Below are positions 1 through 8,901 of a DNA stretch of 44,921 nt, piece by piece. Origin of the DNA: Streptococcus sp. HMSC074B11 (GTDB lineage: Bacteria; Bacillota; Bacilli; Lactobacillales; Streptococcaceae). The DNA is taken from contig NZ_KV794273.1 in the NCBI RefSeq assembly GCF_001808705.1, forward strand, positions 330,722 to 375,642. Direction: 5' to 3'. Position numbers and translations under genes: made by a program. The notes beneath the pieces were generated by a model that had not been told where the DNA came from, ran no database searches, and saw nothing but the letters and a program-made list of their open reading frames with translations. Every line of letters starts with the position of its first letter. Position 1 is the first letter of the stretch.

Positions 1-97
1 AAAAAAAAAAGCATTTTCTGATTAGCAAACATTTTATAAATACAGAATCTCATTTTTAAAAGAATATTTTTCCATTTTAAATTCCACCTATTTTCCA
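1..97. other. Non-coding left edge
   Basis: AT-rich sequence downstream of the rbfA terminator. I see no ORF, RNA gene or clear promoter in it. Confidence 0.5.
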
Positions 98-122
98 CAA
101 AAAAAGAGGGTTCCCCCTCTTT
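98..122 (-). terminator. Rho-independent terminator after rbfA
   Basis: On the minus strand an 8-bp perfect stem (AAAGAGGG / CCCTCTTT, 103-110 with 115-122, 4-nt loop) is followed by a run of U (98-104). It starts two bases after the rbfA stop codon and should end the rimP-rbfA operon. Confidence 0.9.
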
Positions 123-123
123 C

Positions 124-474
124 TTATTTCTTATCCAGATTGCGTAACATTTCGTCAATCTTGTTTCCATACTCTATGGATTCGTCTTTGACGAAGGTCA
201 AGTCTGGAATTTTATACAATTTCAAATTGTGACCAAGCTCACGTTTGATAGTTCCGGTTGCTTTTTCAAGCCCAATTTGGGCCTTTTGATTATCTGAAGC
301 AAGATTACTCAAAATTGTGTAGTAAACCTTAGCTACAGACAAGTCCCCAAGCATCTGAACATCTGTGATGGTCACGCCTTGGACACGCGGATCACGGACT
401 TTCTTTTGCAAAATCTCATTGACTTCACGCTTGATCTCCATGCCCACACGATCCGTACGGAAATGATTTGCCAT
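124..474 (-). CDS. rbfA: Ribosome-binding factor A
   Basis: A 116-aa protein, the normal length for RbfA. It binds free 30S subunits and helps mature the 5' end of 16S rRNA, and it matters for growth in the cold. The sequence starts [11 protein letters not shown], carries the conserved [10 protein letters not shown] segment and ends with the family's usual alpha/beta KH-like fold pattern. The ATG has a good Shine-Dalgarno sequence (AGGAAGG, about 6 nt upstream). It is the last gene of the rimP-nusA-ylxR-ylxQ-infB-rbfA operon. A 250-nt hairpin-rich gap separates it from infB, so its dose may be set differently from that of the other genes. Confidence 0.95.
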   Translation of the reverse strand: MANHFRTDRVGMEIKREVNEILQKKVRDPRVQGVTITDVQMLGDLSVAKVYYTILSNLASDNQKAQIGLEKATGTIKRELGHNLKLYKIPDLTFVKDESIEYGNKIDEMLRNLDKK

Positions 475-724
475 GCTATTCCTTCCTCTCTATTGAACCA
501 AAAGCTAGGCCAGCAGACCTAGCTTTTTCTAAACTTATTGATTTTCAATTCAAATTGGAACGAAGTTCAATTTGAACTCATCGGCTTCTTTCGCCGTGGT
601 GAAAGTGATTAGGCTGATAATTCAGTTCAATCACTGGGGATTTTTGAGACTCTAGGCTCAAAAATAAGCAATGAAACCATCGGTTTGCTTGCGTCCCTCA
701 CCACCTAAGAAAGGAGCAAAAATT
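475..724 (-). repeat. Hairpin-rich infB-rbfA intercistronic region
   Basis: 250 nt without a gene inside an otherwise tight operon. It contains four perfect inverted repeats: 500-509/518-527 (AAAAGCTAGG), 549-557/568-576 (TTCAAATTG), 605-610/629-634 (GTGATT) and 641-648/657-664 (TTTTTGAG). None is followed by a good U-run in the transcribed (minus) direction, so they look like RNA-processing or stability structures, not terminators. The 641-664 hairpin and the nearby CCACGGCGAA stretch resemble parts of the grpE-dnaK gap, which points to a shared repeat family. Confidence 0.6.
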
Positions 725-3493
725 TTATCTCTTGATTTCTTCCATGACATAGGCCTCAATCACATCATCCATCTTGATATCATTGTAGCCATCAATCATG
801 AGACCACCTTCACGGCCATTTGTAACTTCTTTGACATCATCTTTATAGTGTTTCAAGCTTGCAAGTTCACCATCGTAAATAACGACACCGTCACGAATAA
901 CACGGACTTTAGAGTCACGGGTAACTTTACCGCTAGTAACCATAAATCCACCGATTGTTCCGACTTTAGACACTTTGAAGGTTTCACGGATAATCGCTTC
1001 ACCGATAACTTTTTCTTCAAATTCTGGATCAAGCATACCTTTCATGGCTTCTTCCATCTCTTCGATAACCTTGTAGATAATGCTGTGGAGACGGATTTCT
1101 ACATCGTCGGCTTCTGCTTGTTGGCGGGCTTGTGGTGTAGGACGTACGTTGAAACCAACGATAAAGGCATTTGAAGCTTCCGCAAGAGTCACGTCAGATT
1201 CGTTGATAGCACCAACTGCTGAGTGGACGATGGTGACTTTTACACCTTCCACATCAATCTTTTGTAGTGAGGCAGAAAGGGCTTCAACTGAACCTTGTAC
1301 GTCGGCTTTGATGATGACGTTAACAGACTTAAGTTCACCAGCTTTAAGAGTATCAAAGAGGTTTTCAAGACTTACACGCTGTGTAGCTTGACGTTGTTTC
1401 ATAAGAGCACGTTTGGCACGTTCTTCACCAGCTGCACGAGCAGATTTTTCATCTTCGTATACAGCAAAGTGATCACCCGCCATCGGTGCTTCGTTCAAAC
1501 CTGTAATTGATACTGGTGTTGATGGTCCTGCAACCTTAACACGACGTCCAAGGTCATTGGTCATGGCACGGACACGTCCGAAAGTATTACCAACAACGAT
1601 TGGGTCTTGGACATTCAAGGTACCTTGTTGAACAAGGAGGGTTGCAACCGCACCTTTTCCTTTATCCAAACGGGCTTCGATAACAGTACCGATGGCGCGT
1701 ACGGTTGGGTCTGCTTTGAGCTCTTGAATTTCAGCTACAAGAAGAACAGTTTCCAAGAGTTCATCGATATTTTGGTTGAACTTAGCTGAGATTTCTACAA
1801 ACTCAGAATCTCCACCCCAAGCTGTTGACATAACACCGTGTTCAGCCAATTCGCCGATAACGCGTTCTGGGTTAGCACCTGGTTTATCAATCTTGTTAAT
1901 AGCAACGATGATTGGAACATTAGCTGCTTTTGAGTGGTTGATGGCTTCGATAGTTTGAGGCATAACCCCGTCATCTGCCGCTACGACCAAGATCGTAATA
2001 TCGGTAACAGAGGCACCACGTGCACGCATAGAAGTAAAGGCCGCGTGTCCTGGTGTATCAAGGAAGGTAATCTTCTTACCATTTTCCTCAATCTGGTAGG
2101 CACCAATATGCTGAGTGATCCCACCTGCTTCTCCTGTAGCGACACGAGAATTACGTAGGGTATCCAAAAGGGTTGTTTTACCATGGTCAACGTGTCCCAT
2201 GATAGTTACAACTGGTGGACGTTCAACCAACTTGTCTTCATTTAGATATCCATCTTCTACGAAGAAACGTTCGATATCCGCATTGTCCACTTCTACCTTT
2301 TGTTTAGCTTCAATTCCATAATCAACCATGAGGAGTTCGATTGTTTCTCCATCCAAAGATTGGTTTTGAGTGGCCATAACGCCCATCATAAATAGTTTCT
2401 TAACAATCTCAGCTGGTTCACGTTTGATACGTTTTGCGATTTCCGCAACAGTCATACCATCTGTATATTCAAATTCTGTTGGCAATTCATGGAATTTACG
2501 CTCTGTAATAGGTTTTGGAGCCTGATTACGGTTATTTTGTTTATTGCCTTTTTTATTTTTCTTATTGTTATTCCAGTTACTATTTCTTTGATTTCTCACT
2601 TGATTCTGACTACTTCGATTCTTTTGTTGTTTTCTAGGACCATCTTCCTCGTGATCGTAATCATCACGATCTTTGTCTGGTCGAGCTTGCTTTTTACGAC
2701 GTGTATCCACTACAGCCTCTTTGGCTACAGGAGCTACTTCAACTACAGGCTGAGTTTGTTCAGCTAGTTTAGCAGCTTCCTCAAAGATTTCCTCTGGCTC
2801 CTTACGTTTATTAGCTTGAGCCAAGGCTTCTTTGGCAACTTGAGACTGTTTGAAGCGTTCCTCGCTTGAGCGTGCGTATTCTGCATTTTGCTCAGCCTTC
2901 AGAGCTGCTGCTCGGGCTTTAAAGTCAATACGAGGACCAGCTTGGTTGGGACGATTATCAGCTTGTTGGCGATAATCATTGCCACGATTTCCTTGGCCTT
3001 GTGGTTTCTTCCCTTGGTCGTTAAAACGACGATTGTCACGGTTCCCTTGACCAGGTTTCCCACCATTACGGTTATCGTTCTTTTGACGATTACCGTTTTG
3101 TTGTTGATCGCGGTTGTTACCCTTGTTTTGCTTGCGTCTTTCCGCTTGCTCTTTGGCACGCGCTTCACGTTCCGCCTTAAAGTTTCGACTCTGCGGTCTT
3201 GCAGCTACAACTTTTTCTTCCTTAGAAGCTGCAGGTGTAGCTGGTTTGCTTTCTTCCTTAGCGACAACTGGTTTAGCTGATGCAGGCTTTTCAACTTTCT
3301 TTTCTACACTTGCTTTTGCCTCTGCCTTAGGAGCAGCAGGCTTAAAGCTAGCTATAATTTTTTCAGCAGCATCTGCTTCAACGCTTGACGAGTGGCTCTT
3401 TACTTCCAAGCCCAACTCTTTTGCACGCGCTACAACTTCCTTACTTTCTTTTCCAAGTTCTTTTGCGATTTCGTACAATCTTTTCTTAGACAA
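725..3493 (-). CDS. infB: Translation initiation factor IF-2
   Basis: A 922-aa GTPase that brings fMet-tRNA to the 30S subunit and promotes subunit joining. It has an N-terminal IF2N domain, a long low-complexity charged linker rich in Lys, Arg, Asn and Gln (about residues 50-330), a second IF2N region, and the G domain with G1 GHVDHGKT near residue 431, DTPGHAAF (G3) and NKID (G4). The C-terminal beta-barrel domains follow. The start is TTG (3491-3493), 7 nt after a perfect AGGAGG; a closer ATG is out of frame. It lies 16 nt downstream of ylxQ in the nusA operon. Length and sequence match pneumococcal IF-2. Confidence 0.97.
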   Translation of the reverse strand: MSKKRLYEIAKELGKESKEVVARAKELGLEVKSHSSSVEADAAEKIIASFKPAAPKAEAKASVEKKVEKPASAKPVVAKEESKPATPAASKEEKVVAARPQSRNFKAEREARAKEQAERRKQNKGNNRDQQQNGNRQKNDNRNGGKPGQGNRDNRRFNDQGKKPQGQGNRGNDYRQQADNRPNQAGPRIDFKARAAALKAEQNAEYARSSEERFKQSQVAKEALAQANKRKEPEEIFEEAAKLAEQTQPVVEVAPVAKEAVVDTRRKKQARPDKDRDDYDHEEDGPRKQQKNRSSQNQVRNQRNSNWNNNKKNKKGNKQNNRNQAPKPITERKFHELPTEFEYTDGMTVAEIAKRIKREPAEIVKKLFMMGVMATQNQSLDGETIELLMVDYGIEAKQKVEVDNADIERFFVEDGYLNEDKLVERPPVVTIMGHVDHGKTTLLDTLRNSRVATGEAGGITQHIGAYQIEENGKKITFLDTPGHAAFTSMRARGASVTDITILVVAADDGVMPQTIEAINHSKAANVPIIVAINKIDKPGANPERVIGELAEHGVMSTAWGGDSEFVEISAKFNQNIDELLETVLLVAEIQELKADPTVRAIGTVIEARLDKGKGAVATLLVQQGTLNVQDPIVVGNTFGRVRAMTNDLGRRVKVAGPSTPVSITGLNEAPMAGDHFAVYEDEKSARAAGEERAKRALMKQRQATQRVSLENLFDTLKAGELKSVNVIIKADVQGSVEALSASLQKIDVEGVKVTIVHSAVGAINESDVTLAEASNAFIVGFNVRPTPQARQQAEADDVEIRLHSIIYKVIEEMEEAMKGMLDPEFEEKVIGEAIIRETFKVSKVGTIGGFMVTSGKVTRDSKVRVIRDGVVIYDGELASLKHYKDDVKEVTNGREGGLMIDGYNDIKMDDVIEAYVMEEIKR

Positions 3494-3509
3494 ATCATGT
3501 CCTCCTCTT

Positions 3510-3809
3510 CTATTCCATAAGAGACCTCATTTTCTTTGTAAATCCAGCATCTGTTACAGCCAGAACCTTTCTCGATTTTCCGACTGCTATGCTTAATTCC
3601 AGTGTTGAAAACACGGTAATAACTTCTACTTGATAATAGTGGCTTTTATCCTGAATCTTCTTGGTTAGATTTGGGCTAGCATCATGAGCTAGAAATACCA
3701 ATTTAACTTTCCGGTCTTGAATGGCTTTGACAACCATTTCTTCACCCGAGATAATTTTCCCTGCTCGCTGAGCCAATCCCAAGAGATTACTTACTTTTTG
3801 CTTATTCAA
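3510..3809 (-). CDS. ylxQ: YlxQ, L7Ae-family RNA-binding protein
   Basis: A 99-aa L7Ae/L30e/S12e/Gadd45-fold protein, the usual length. The family binds kink-turn-like RNA; the exact role of YlxQ in bacteria is not settled, though it always sits in the nusA-infB operon. The N-terminal [17 protein letters not shown] and the central [11 protein letters not shown] motif are typical. The start is TTG (3807-3809), inside the last codons of ylxR (8-nt overlap), so translation is probably coupled to ylxR. Confidence 0.88.
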   Translation of the reverse strand: MNKQKVSNLLGLAQRAGKIISGEEMVVKAIQDRKVKLVFLAHDASPNLTKKIQDKSHYYQVEVITVFSTLELSIAVGKSRKVLAVTDAGFTKKMRSLME

Positions 3810-4095
3810 GTCCTAACTCTCTTCTTTTTACTTTGTGATCAACATAGGCGATCAACTCGTCATAAAAGCTTTCTTCAACTTCCATATTAAAGCTACGGTT
3901 AAAGACTTTTTTCTTTTTAGCCTCTAGGGCTTCTGCATTGTCTAGCTTGATATAAGCGCCCCGGCCATTAGCCTTGCCTGTCGGGTCGATAAAGACCTCA
4001 CCTTCTTTGTTCTTGACAATACGAAGTAAATCTCGCTTGTCAATCACATCGTTGGAAACAACAGACTTGCGCAAAGGGATTTTTCTAGTTTTCAT
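3802..4095 (-). CDS. ylxR: YlxR/RnpM, RNase P modulator
   Basis: A 97-aa member of the YlxR family (DUF448), recently described in Bacillus as a protein that binds and modulates RNase P. The family signature RGAYI appears here as GRGAYIKLD, after an N-terminal MKTRKIPLRKSVVSND that also fits, although the Cys of the usual RxCx motif is not obvious here. It is the third gene of the rimP operon, 22 nt after nusA, and overlaps ylxQ by 8 nt. Confidence 0.88.
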   Translation of the reverse strand: MKTRKIPLRKSVVSNDVIDKRDLLRIVKNKEGEVFIDPTGKANGRGAYIKLDNAEALEAKKKKVFNRSFNMEVEESFYDELIAYVDHKVKRRELGLE

Positions 4096-4117
4096 CCTTC
4101 CCTCCTCTGATCAGCTT

Positions 4118-5254
4118 TTATTCTTCGACCAATTCGTCTGTTTCTACCTGGTCAGCTTGTTCTGCTGCTTCCATGGCTTCAAACTCACTTGCAGACTTGA
4201 TATCGATACGGTAGCCAGTCAAATGAGCTGCCAAACGAACGTTTTGTCCACGACGACCGATCGCAAGAGAAAGCTTGTTATCTGGCACAACGACCAAGGC
4301 ACGTTTGCTGTCGTTTTCATCAAAGATAACTTGGTCAACTTCTGCAGGAGCGATAGCGTTGTAGATAAATTCAGCTGGATCGGCTACCCATTCGATAACG
4401 TCGATGTTTTCTTCGATTGGAACCATACGATCGCTCTTAGCATCGTAGCGAGCTGGGTGGAATTTGCTAGTAATTTTCTTGATGTTAGCACCACCACGTC
4501 CGACGATTGTCCCGATCGCATCCACGTTTGGATTGTGGCTACGAACAGCAACCTTTGTACGGTCACCTGCTTCACGAGCCACGCTCATGATCTCAACTGT
4601 TCCGTCATAAACTTCAGGAATTTCTTGTTCCATCAAGCGTTTGATCATTTCTGGGTGGCTACGACTTACAAAGACATTCACACCACGAGGATTGTCTTCA
4701 ACCTTGTAGACATAAACTTCGATACGATCGTGAGAAGCAAAGACTTCACCAGGGATTTGGTCTTGTTTTGACAATTGAGCTTCGATGCTGCCAAGGTTGA
4801 CATAGATAAAGCGATTGTCGAAGCGCTCCACTGTACCTGACATGATTTCTTGTTCATGCTCTTTGTATGTGTTGTAGGTGATAGCACGTGTTTGCTTGCG
4901 CATTTTTTCCATGATGGTTTGTTTTGCAGACTGGGCTGCTACACGACCAAACTCACCTGGTGCTTCTTCAAATTTAATCTTGTCCCCAAGCTCGTAAGCT
5001 GAGTTAATGGCAAGAGCATCTTTCAAGCTGATTTCCAAACGGCTATCAAATACTTCATCAACAACTTCACGAACAGTATAAACTGTAAAGTCACCTGTCT
5101 TTTCGTTGAAATCAATGGCTACACTGTCAGACTGCCCATAGCGTCTGCGATAGGCTGAACGAAGTGATTCCACCACTGCATCAATGATGTCTTCTTTTTT
5201 GATTCCCTTGTCTTCTTCCAAAATGCGGAAGGCCTCTAGCATTTCTTTACTCAT
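4118..5254 (-). CDS. nusA: Transcription termination/antitermination factor NusA
   Basis: A 378-aa NusA, the short form found in Firmicutes that lacks the C-terminal acidic repeats of E. coli. It binds RNA polymerase and nascent RNA and affects pausing, termination and antitermination. In order it has the N-terminal polymerase-binding domain (about 1-125), an S1 domain (GTVERFDNRFIYVNLG, about 130-200), and two KH domains (GTIVGRGGANIKKI and LAIGRRGQNVRLAA). An acidic tail closes it. The ATG has only a weak Shine-Dalgarno sequence. It follows rimP by 42 nt. Confidence 0.96.
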   Translation of the reverse strand: MSKEMLEAFRILEEDKGIKKEDIIDAVVESLRSAYRRRYGQSDSVAIDFNEKTGDFTVYTVREVVDEVFDSRLEISLKDALAINSAYELGDKIKFEEAPGEFGRVAAQSAKQTIMEKMRKQTRAITYNTYKEHEQEIMSGTVERFDNRFIYVNLGSIEAQLSKQDQIPGEVFASHDRIEVYVYKVEDNPRGVNVFVSRSHPEMIKRLMEQEIPEVYDGTVEIMSVAREAGDRTKVAVRSHNPNVDAIGTIVGRGGANIKKITSKFHPARYDAKSDRMVPIEENIDVIEWVADPAEFIYNAIAPAEVDQVIFDENDSKRALVVVPDNKLSLAIGRRGQNVRLAAHLTGYRIDIKSASEFEAMEAAEQADQVETDELVEE

Positions 5255-5296
5255 CTTCTATTCACTTTTGAATCTTCAAAAGCTTCCTTTCTTTTA

Positions 5297-5776
5297 CTAT
5301 AATTTTACTGCTAAACGTGCTTTCGATACCAAACTGTATGGGATTTGGACTGTTTTCTTACGAGTCTTGTCCATATATTCCACCGTCAACTCATCCTCTT
5401 CAAAGGCTAGCAAGGTTCCTTCAAAGACCTTTTGCTTATCGATGGCTTGGTAAAGTCCAACATGGATGTATTTTCCAACTGCTCCAGCGACTGCTTCCTT
5501 GGTTTTCAAAGGACGCTCCAAGCCTGGACTGGTGATCTCTAGGAAATATTGTTCTGGGAAGGGATCTGGCTTGATAGTATCTAGGACAGGACTGATAATC
5601 TCTGTCAAGTCCGCTGTGTCGTTCAAGGTAATTCCCTCTGGTTTATCTACAAAAATACTAAGAATCATGTCACTGCCAATCTTTCCGTACTCGATATCCA
5701 CGAGTTCAAAGGGAGCTTCAATGACAGGTTCTACGACTTCTCTGACTAATTCTACGATAGTTGCGATTGCGTCCAC
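5297..5776 (-). CDS. rimP: Ribosome maturation factor RimP
   Basis: A 159-aa protein needed for 30S maturation. It has the N-terminal alpha/beta domain ([16 protein letters not shown]) with the SPGLERPLK hallmark and a C-terminal SH3-like domain. It is the first gene of the nusA-infB operon, with a strong promoter 60 nt upstream. The assigned start is GTG (5774-5776). Oddly, the perfect AGGAGG (5776-5781) runs into that GTG, which is too close for a normal start; the fourth codon, ATC, sits 8 nt from it. The first residues ([14 protein letters not shown]) are, from memory, the same in other streptococci, so the GTG start is kept here. Confidence 0.9.
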   Translation of the reverse strand: MDAIATIVELVREVVEPVIEAPFELVDIEYGKIGSDMILSIFVDKPEGITLNDTADLTEIISPVLDTIKPDPFPEQYFLEITSPGLERPLKTKEAVAGAVGKYIHVGLYQAIDKQKVFEGTLLAFEEDELTVEYMDKTRKKTVQIPYSLVSKARLAVKL

Positions 5777-5790
5777 CTCCTCATAAGCAA

Positions 5791-5814
5791 GAGGCGAAGA
5801 TATTTCCCCGCCTC
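5791..5814 (-). other. Leader hairpin upstream of rimP
   Basis: GAGGCG (5791-5796) pairs with CGCCTC (5809-5814) within the 5' leader of the rimP operon, between promoter and start codon. There is no U-run after it, so it is a leader structure and not a terminator. It ends 9 nt before the AGGAGG of rimP and could tune its translation. Confidence 0.5.
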
Positions 5815-5836
5815 ACTTTCTCATATTCTTACTTAC

Positions 5837-5865
5837 AGTATAGCACTTTTGACTACTTATGTAAA
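5837..5865 (-). promoter_or_regulatory. Sigma-A promoter of the rimP-nusA-infB operon
   Basis: On the minus strand, TTTACA (5860-5865), a 17-nt spacer, then TATACT (5837-5842). Transcription would start near 5830, giving a leader of about 54 nt. Confidence 0.8.
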
Positions 5866-5902
5866 GTATAAGCACTCAGAAGGCTTGATTTTAAGCTTTT
5901 TC

Positions 5903-6538
5903 TTAGAATTCTGCCTCAACTCGGTAGATAACTTGACCCTTACTTGAGAATTTTTGCTCATATTCTGTCATGACATTGCCTTCAAAGTCGCTGGCGTGCA
6001 GATCCAACCAAACTCCATTAAGCTTCATGCCATATTGAGAAAAACTCACTAGGCTGTATTCAAACAAGCCACGGTTATCTGTCTTGAAATGAATCTCACC
6101 GTGTTCAGGCAAGATACGCTTGAAGGTATCCAAGAAACTCTTATAGGTTAAACGACGCTTTTCATGGCGTTTTTTAGGCCACGGATCTGAAAAATTTAGG
6201 TACAAGCGATCAATCTCACCATCTTCAAAGTAGTCGGTCAAATCAGAACCATCAACCCACAACAACTTGATATTGGGTACAGCAACTTCCAAGACCTTGT
6301 CCAAGGCATAACTCAAAACAGACTTTTGAATATCAATCCCGATATAGTTGATGTCAGGGTTTTGTTTGGCCATACCTGTCACAAAAGCACCCTTACCACT
6401 ACCAACCTCAACATGGATAGGATTGTCATTTCCAAATAAATCTCGCCATTTCCCTTTGGCTTCTAAAGGATTTAAGACAACATACTGAGGATTAGCCTCT
6501 AGTAATTCTGTTGCCCCTTTACGATTTCTAACTCTCAT
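5903..6538 (-). CDS. trmB: tRNA (guanine-N7)-methyltransferase
   Basis: A 211-aa SAM-dependent methyltransferase that makes m7G46 in tRNA variable loops. Visible motifs are [10 protein letters not shown] (SAM-binding motif I), the acidic motif II GIDIQKS, and the TrmB signature [11 protein letters not shown] followed by [10 protein letters not shown]. Length is normal. Its ATG overlaps the ccrZ stop by 4 nt (ATGA), so the two are translationally coupled, as in pneumococcus. Confidence 0.96.
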   Translation of the reverse strand: MRVRNRKGATELLEANPQYVVLNPLEAKGKWRDLFGNDNPIHVEVGSGKGAFVTGMAKQNPDINYIGIDIQKSVLSYALDKVLEVAVPNIKLLWVDGSDLTDYFEDGEIDRLYLNFSDPWPKKRHEKRRLTYKSFLDTFKRILPEHGEIHFKTDNRGLFEYSLVSFSQYGMKLNGVWLDLHASDFEGNVMTEYEQKFSSKGQVIYRVEAEF

Positions 6539-7329
6539 CTCTTCTTTCCATACTTGTCACGGAAGATACGCAAGGCATAGATCTCCCGATTGACATTTTC
6601 TAGATCTTCATTTGTATAATATTTGGCAATCTGGCTCAAGAAGGATAACTGAGCATACCAAAATAGTTTGTTGATGACTGTTTGGTTGTATTTGTAACCG
6701 TAATAAGTCAACCACTCTTTCCACTGATAGTCTGGAATATAGTGACATAGCATATGCGCTACATCAAACATGCGATCCGTTAAACGAACGGAATCCCAAT
6801 CCACTAAATAAACAAGACCGCTCTCTGTCTCAATCCAATTACTATGTCGTACATCTCCATGAACGATCGTTGCATAATCTTCCCTAAAGTTTGGCAAGCT
6901 TCCTCGCAAATCCTCTACTACCATTCTTAGATATTGATTGTTCTTCAAGGATTCTGGAGCATCTTTTAACCAAGCCTGAAGCAAGTCAAAAGGTGTTTCT
7001 AAAGAATAGCCCAAACGAGTCAATTGCGTCATCAAAGGACGCGAACGATGCAAGCGGCTCAAAATATTGATAATCTGCTTGCGATTCATATCATAAGGGG
7101 TCAAAATTTTACCATTCAACCATTCTTGGGCACACATATCACGCCCATCCGATAAACGGCGAGTCCATAATAATTGAGGAGCGATTTGTTCCTTGGCTAA
7201 ACCAGGTAGGATTGGAGAGGTGTTCATTTTAATAAAGACGCGCTTCCCATCAGGGTAGCTTCCCATATAAGCTTTTCCGCTTTTCCCAGGTATAGGGGTC
7301 AGCGTTAGCTCAATATCACCCAAGTCCAT
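6535..7329 (-). CDS. ccrZ: Cell cycle regulator CcrZ (choline/aminoglycoside kinase-like fold)
   Basis: A 264-aa phosphotransferase-fold protein matching pneumococcal CcrZ (formerly YtmP-like), which localises with FtsZ and links division to DnaA-driven replication initiation. Kinase-fold motifs are present: HGDVRHSNW (catalytic loop, near residue 155) and LVDWDS (metal-binding Asp). Start [13 protein letters not shown] follows GGAGG with 6-nt spacing. It is the first gene of a ccrZ-trmB pair with its own promoter. The natural substrate of the kinase-like fold is, as far as I recall, ribose/2-deoxyribose-type sugars in one report; nothing in the sequence decides this. Confidence 0.88.
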   Translation of the reverse strand: MDLGDIELTLTPIPGKSGKAYMGSYPDGKRVFIKMNTSPILPGLAKEQIAPQLLWTRRLSDGRDMCAQEWLNGKILTPYDMNRKQIINILSRLHRSRPLMTQLTRLGYSLETPFDLLQAWLKDAPESLKNNQYLRMVVEDLRGSLPNFREDYATIVHGDVRHSNWIETESGLVYLVDWDSVRLTDRMFDVAHMLCHYIPDYQWKEWLTYYGYKYNQTVINKLFWYAQLSFLSQIAKYYTNEDLENVNREIYALRIFRDKYGKKR

Positions 7330-7358
7330 TTCTTTCCTCCGTATAAAGTTTCCTTACT

Positions 7359-7387
7359 ATTCTACTAGTTTTTAGGCTATTCGTCAA
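7359..7387 (-). promoter_or_regulatory. Promoter of ccrZ-trmB
   Basis: On the minus strand, TTGACG (7382-7387), a 17-nt spacer and TAGAAT (7359-7364), about 30 nt before the ccrZ ATG. Confidence 0.75.
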
Positions 7388-7436
7388 CCAGTCCCGACCT
7401 GATTCTCAAATAAAAGCCCTTTATCCAATCTTGTTA

Positions 7437-7472
7437 AAAGAAAAAGGCAAGCAGAGAGATCTGCCTAGCCTT
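7437..7472 (-). terminator. Terminator after the blp immunity genes
   Basis: Minus-strand stem of AAGGC paired with GCCTT (7444-7448/7468-7472) and GCAGA with TCTGC (7451-7455/7460-7464), followed by a U-rich stretch through about 7431. It lies 80-120 nt past the stop of the CPBP gene and ends the blp-side transcripts before ccrZ. Confidence 0.7.
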
Positions 7473-7554
7473 GGTCATTCAATTTTTTTAGCAGAAAATT
7501 GTAAGGAAAAAATCTATGCTTAATCTGATAATTCAAGCTTTTAACTGGTTCTCA

Positions 7555-8244
7555 TCATGCAAATACCCTATGCAAAAAAGTCATGATAAATGGTAAGTTT
7601 GCGATGATATTATTAACAATATGAATCGAATAAGAAGGATAGATAGTCTTGGTATAGCGTGTCAAACCACCAAATATACATCCAACTGCTGTATAAACCA
7701 GAAGGTCTAGTAGACTAGGAAAACTTGAAAAATGAGGCAAGGCGAACAAAACCGACGGAAATAGAATATCCATTCCCCATCTTGAATTCTTAAAGAAGGC
7801 ATGTTGAAGTAGTCCCCTACATACCAATTCTTCCATCAGAGGTCCTAGTACTATTAAGGTTAGGTAAACACCGAACTCCGCAAAGTTGGTCTCACTATAG
7901 GCAATAAATAAACTCCAACCTTCGTTTGTCCCCTGAACATGGTTAGCTGTCAAATAGTTAAAGCTTATAAGAACGACAGCTGCTAACATCGTCAGAACAG
8001 AATAACTCAACCACTTTTTCCTAGGGATACGAAAGAGATAAGCATGGCCCGACCTAACCAAGAACCACATCACCAAACCGATAAAGAGAACACTGATGAT
8101 GTTTCGAATCCAGATAAGATTTCCTACCCAAGACGAGAACTCCCAATAATTTCTCCAAAATTGGGTTGTCCAAGACAACCCGAAAAACAAAAATAAATAG
8201 GAAAGGACTGCACTTGTTTTGAAAAGAATAGAATATTTTTTCAT
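7555..8244 (-). CDS. pncP: CPBP-family intramembrane metalloprotease, PncP-like
   Basis: A 229-aa multi-pass membrane protein of the CPBP (Abi/CAAX-type) family, which in blp and other bacteriocin loci is linked to self-immunity. The three glutamate/histidine motifs are intact: EELVCRG (EExxxR), FALPH (FxxxH) and HIVNN (HxxxN). Roughly seven or eight hydrophobic segments are seen. Start MKKYSILFK has a GAGGGAG Shine-Dalgarno sequence. It is the last gene of the blp immunity region, where pneumococcal maps place pncP; the symbol rests on position and family. A 320-nt gap with a BOX element separates it from the 103-aa gene. Confidence 0.75.
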   Translation of the reverse strand: MKKYSILFKTSAVLSYLFLFFGLSWTTQFWRNYWEFSSWVGNLIWIRNIISVLFIGLVMWFLVRSGHAYLFRIPRKKWLSYSVLTMLAAVVLISFNYLTANHVQGTNEGWSLFIAYSETNFAEFGVYLTLIVLGPLMEELVCRGLLQHAFFKNSRWGMDILFPSVLFALPHFSSFPSLLDLLVYTAVGCIFGGLTRYTKTIYPSYSIHIVNNIIANLPFIMTFLHRVFA

Positions 8245-8292
8245 AGAAACTCCCTCATAGCTTTGCTATCGTAACTGCCACCAATTATCATT

Positions 8293-8399
8293 TATACTCT
8301 TCGAAAATCAAATTCAAACCACGTCAGCGTCGCCTTACCGTACTCAAGTACAGCTTGCGGCTAGCTTCCTAGTTTGCTCTTTGATTTTCATTGAGTATT
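8293..8399 (+). repeat. BOX element (boxA-boxC, no boxB)
   Basis: About 107 bp bounded by inverted ends (ATACTCTTCGAAAATC and GATTTTCATTGAGTAT). It contains the boxA core CGTCAGCGTCGCCTTACCGT (the BOX-PCR primer region, reverse complement) and the boxC part GGCTAGCTTCCTAGTTTGCT. It is nearly identical to the copy at 18.06 kb. BOX elements are a known repeat of pneumococci and close relatives. Confidence 0.9.
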
Positions 8400-8564
8400 A
8401 ATCCTCTATCATTCAGTCTCGGTAGCTATCACCATGACTTTGATAAGCCAATACATCTACCCTTGTGTACTTTTGTTGCCGTTAAAAACTTTATATTTTT
8501 CATCATCTAGGCAGTCAATTCTTTTCAAAATGATAAACCATCATCCTTTTTCTACCCGATCATT
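8400..8564. other. Non-coding stretch with possible decayed ORF
   Basis: 165 nt between the BOX and the 103-aa gene. On the minus strand a short open stretch reads KRIDCLDDEKYKVFNGNKS before a stop, with no start or ribosome site. It may be the remnant of a small blp-region gene, but this is too short to judge. Confidence 0.25.
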
Positions 8565-8876
8565 TTATAAAGCTTGATACACTCGATGAAAAGTTGCGGC
8601 AGATACCACTCTATGATTTGTGAGGTCAAGATAATCTCCTGGATAGCCAAGGACATACATACTATAACCAGCAAAACCCCCTCCTGCCGTTCCGACTAGG
8701 CCAATTTTGAGATTGGTTACAAAGGAAGACTGAAGCCCTGCCATTAAAATTCGGACATGATTGTCTAGCCATACTATGTAATTCTTTTGAAAGGCGTCTT
8801 CTACCCAACTTGTTTTAGGAGTATCTTTACCAATTTCCCAAACTTCTACTATTTGATTTTTATATTTTGCTTGCAT
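8565..8876 (-). CDS. Small blp-region protein of unknown function
   Basis: A 103-aa protein I do not recognise as a named family. The N-terminal 45 residues are soluble and charged (MQAKYKNQIVEVWEIGKDT); a glycine-rich hydrophobic stretch follows (GLVGTAGGGFAGYSMYVLG, about residues 59-77), and the tail reads LTNHRVVSAATFHRVYQAL. It could be membrane-associated. The ribosome site is weak (AAAGA). It lies 25 nt after the 64-aa gene and is probably co-transcribed with the immunity genes upstream. An immunity-related role is guessed from position only. Confidence 0.65.
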   Translation of the reverse strand: MQAKYKNQIVEVWEIGKDTPKTSWVEDAFQKNYIVWLDNHVRILMAGLQSSFVTNLKIGLVGTAGGGFAGYSMYVLGYPGDYLDLTNHRVVSAATFHRVYQAL

Positions 8877-8901
8877 CTTTTTAATCTTTCTTTTAAGATT
8901 C

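Noticed and set aside
500..527. Strong hairpin as a terminator between infB and rbfA
   Set aside because: The U-run is only on the plus-strand side; in the transcribed minus direction it is followed by GGTTC, so it is not a terminator for infB.
671..1174. A 167-codon plus-strand frame with hydrophobic, Phe/His-rich sequence
   Set aside because: Antisense shadow of the infB C-terminal region, with no start signal and no family match.
2888..3280. Leu/Ile-rich plus-strand frames that look like membrane proteins
   Set aside because: They are antisense to the low-complexity Lys/Asn/Gln linker of IF-2, which gives Leu/Phe/Val-rich antisense translation.
3974..4771. A 265-codon open frame on the plus strand
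   Set aside because: It is antisense to nusA and ylxR, lacks a ribosome site and has Cys/His-rich shadow composition; nusA is certain on the other strand.
8293..8399. Classifying the 107-bp repeats as RUP elements
   Set aside because: They contain the BOX-PCR primer core (CGTCAGCGTCGCCTT) and the boxC end, so BOX fits better.
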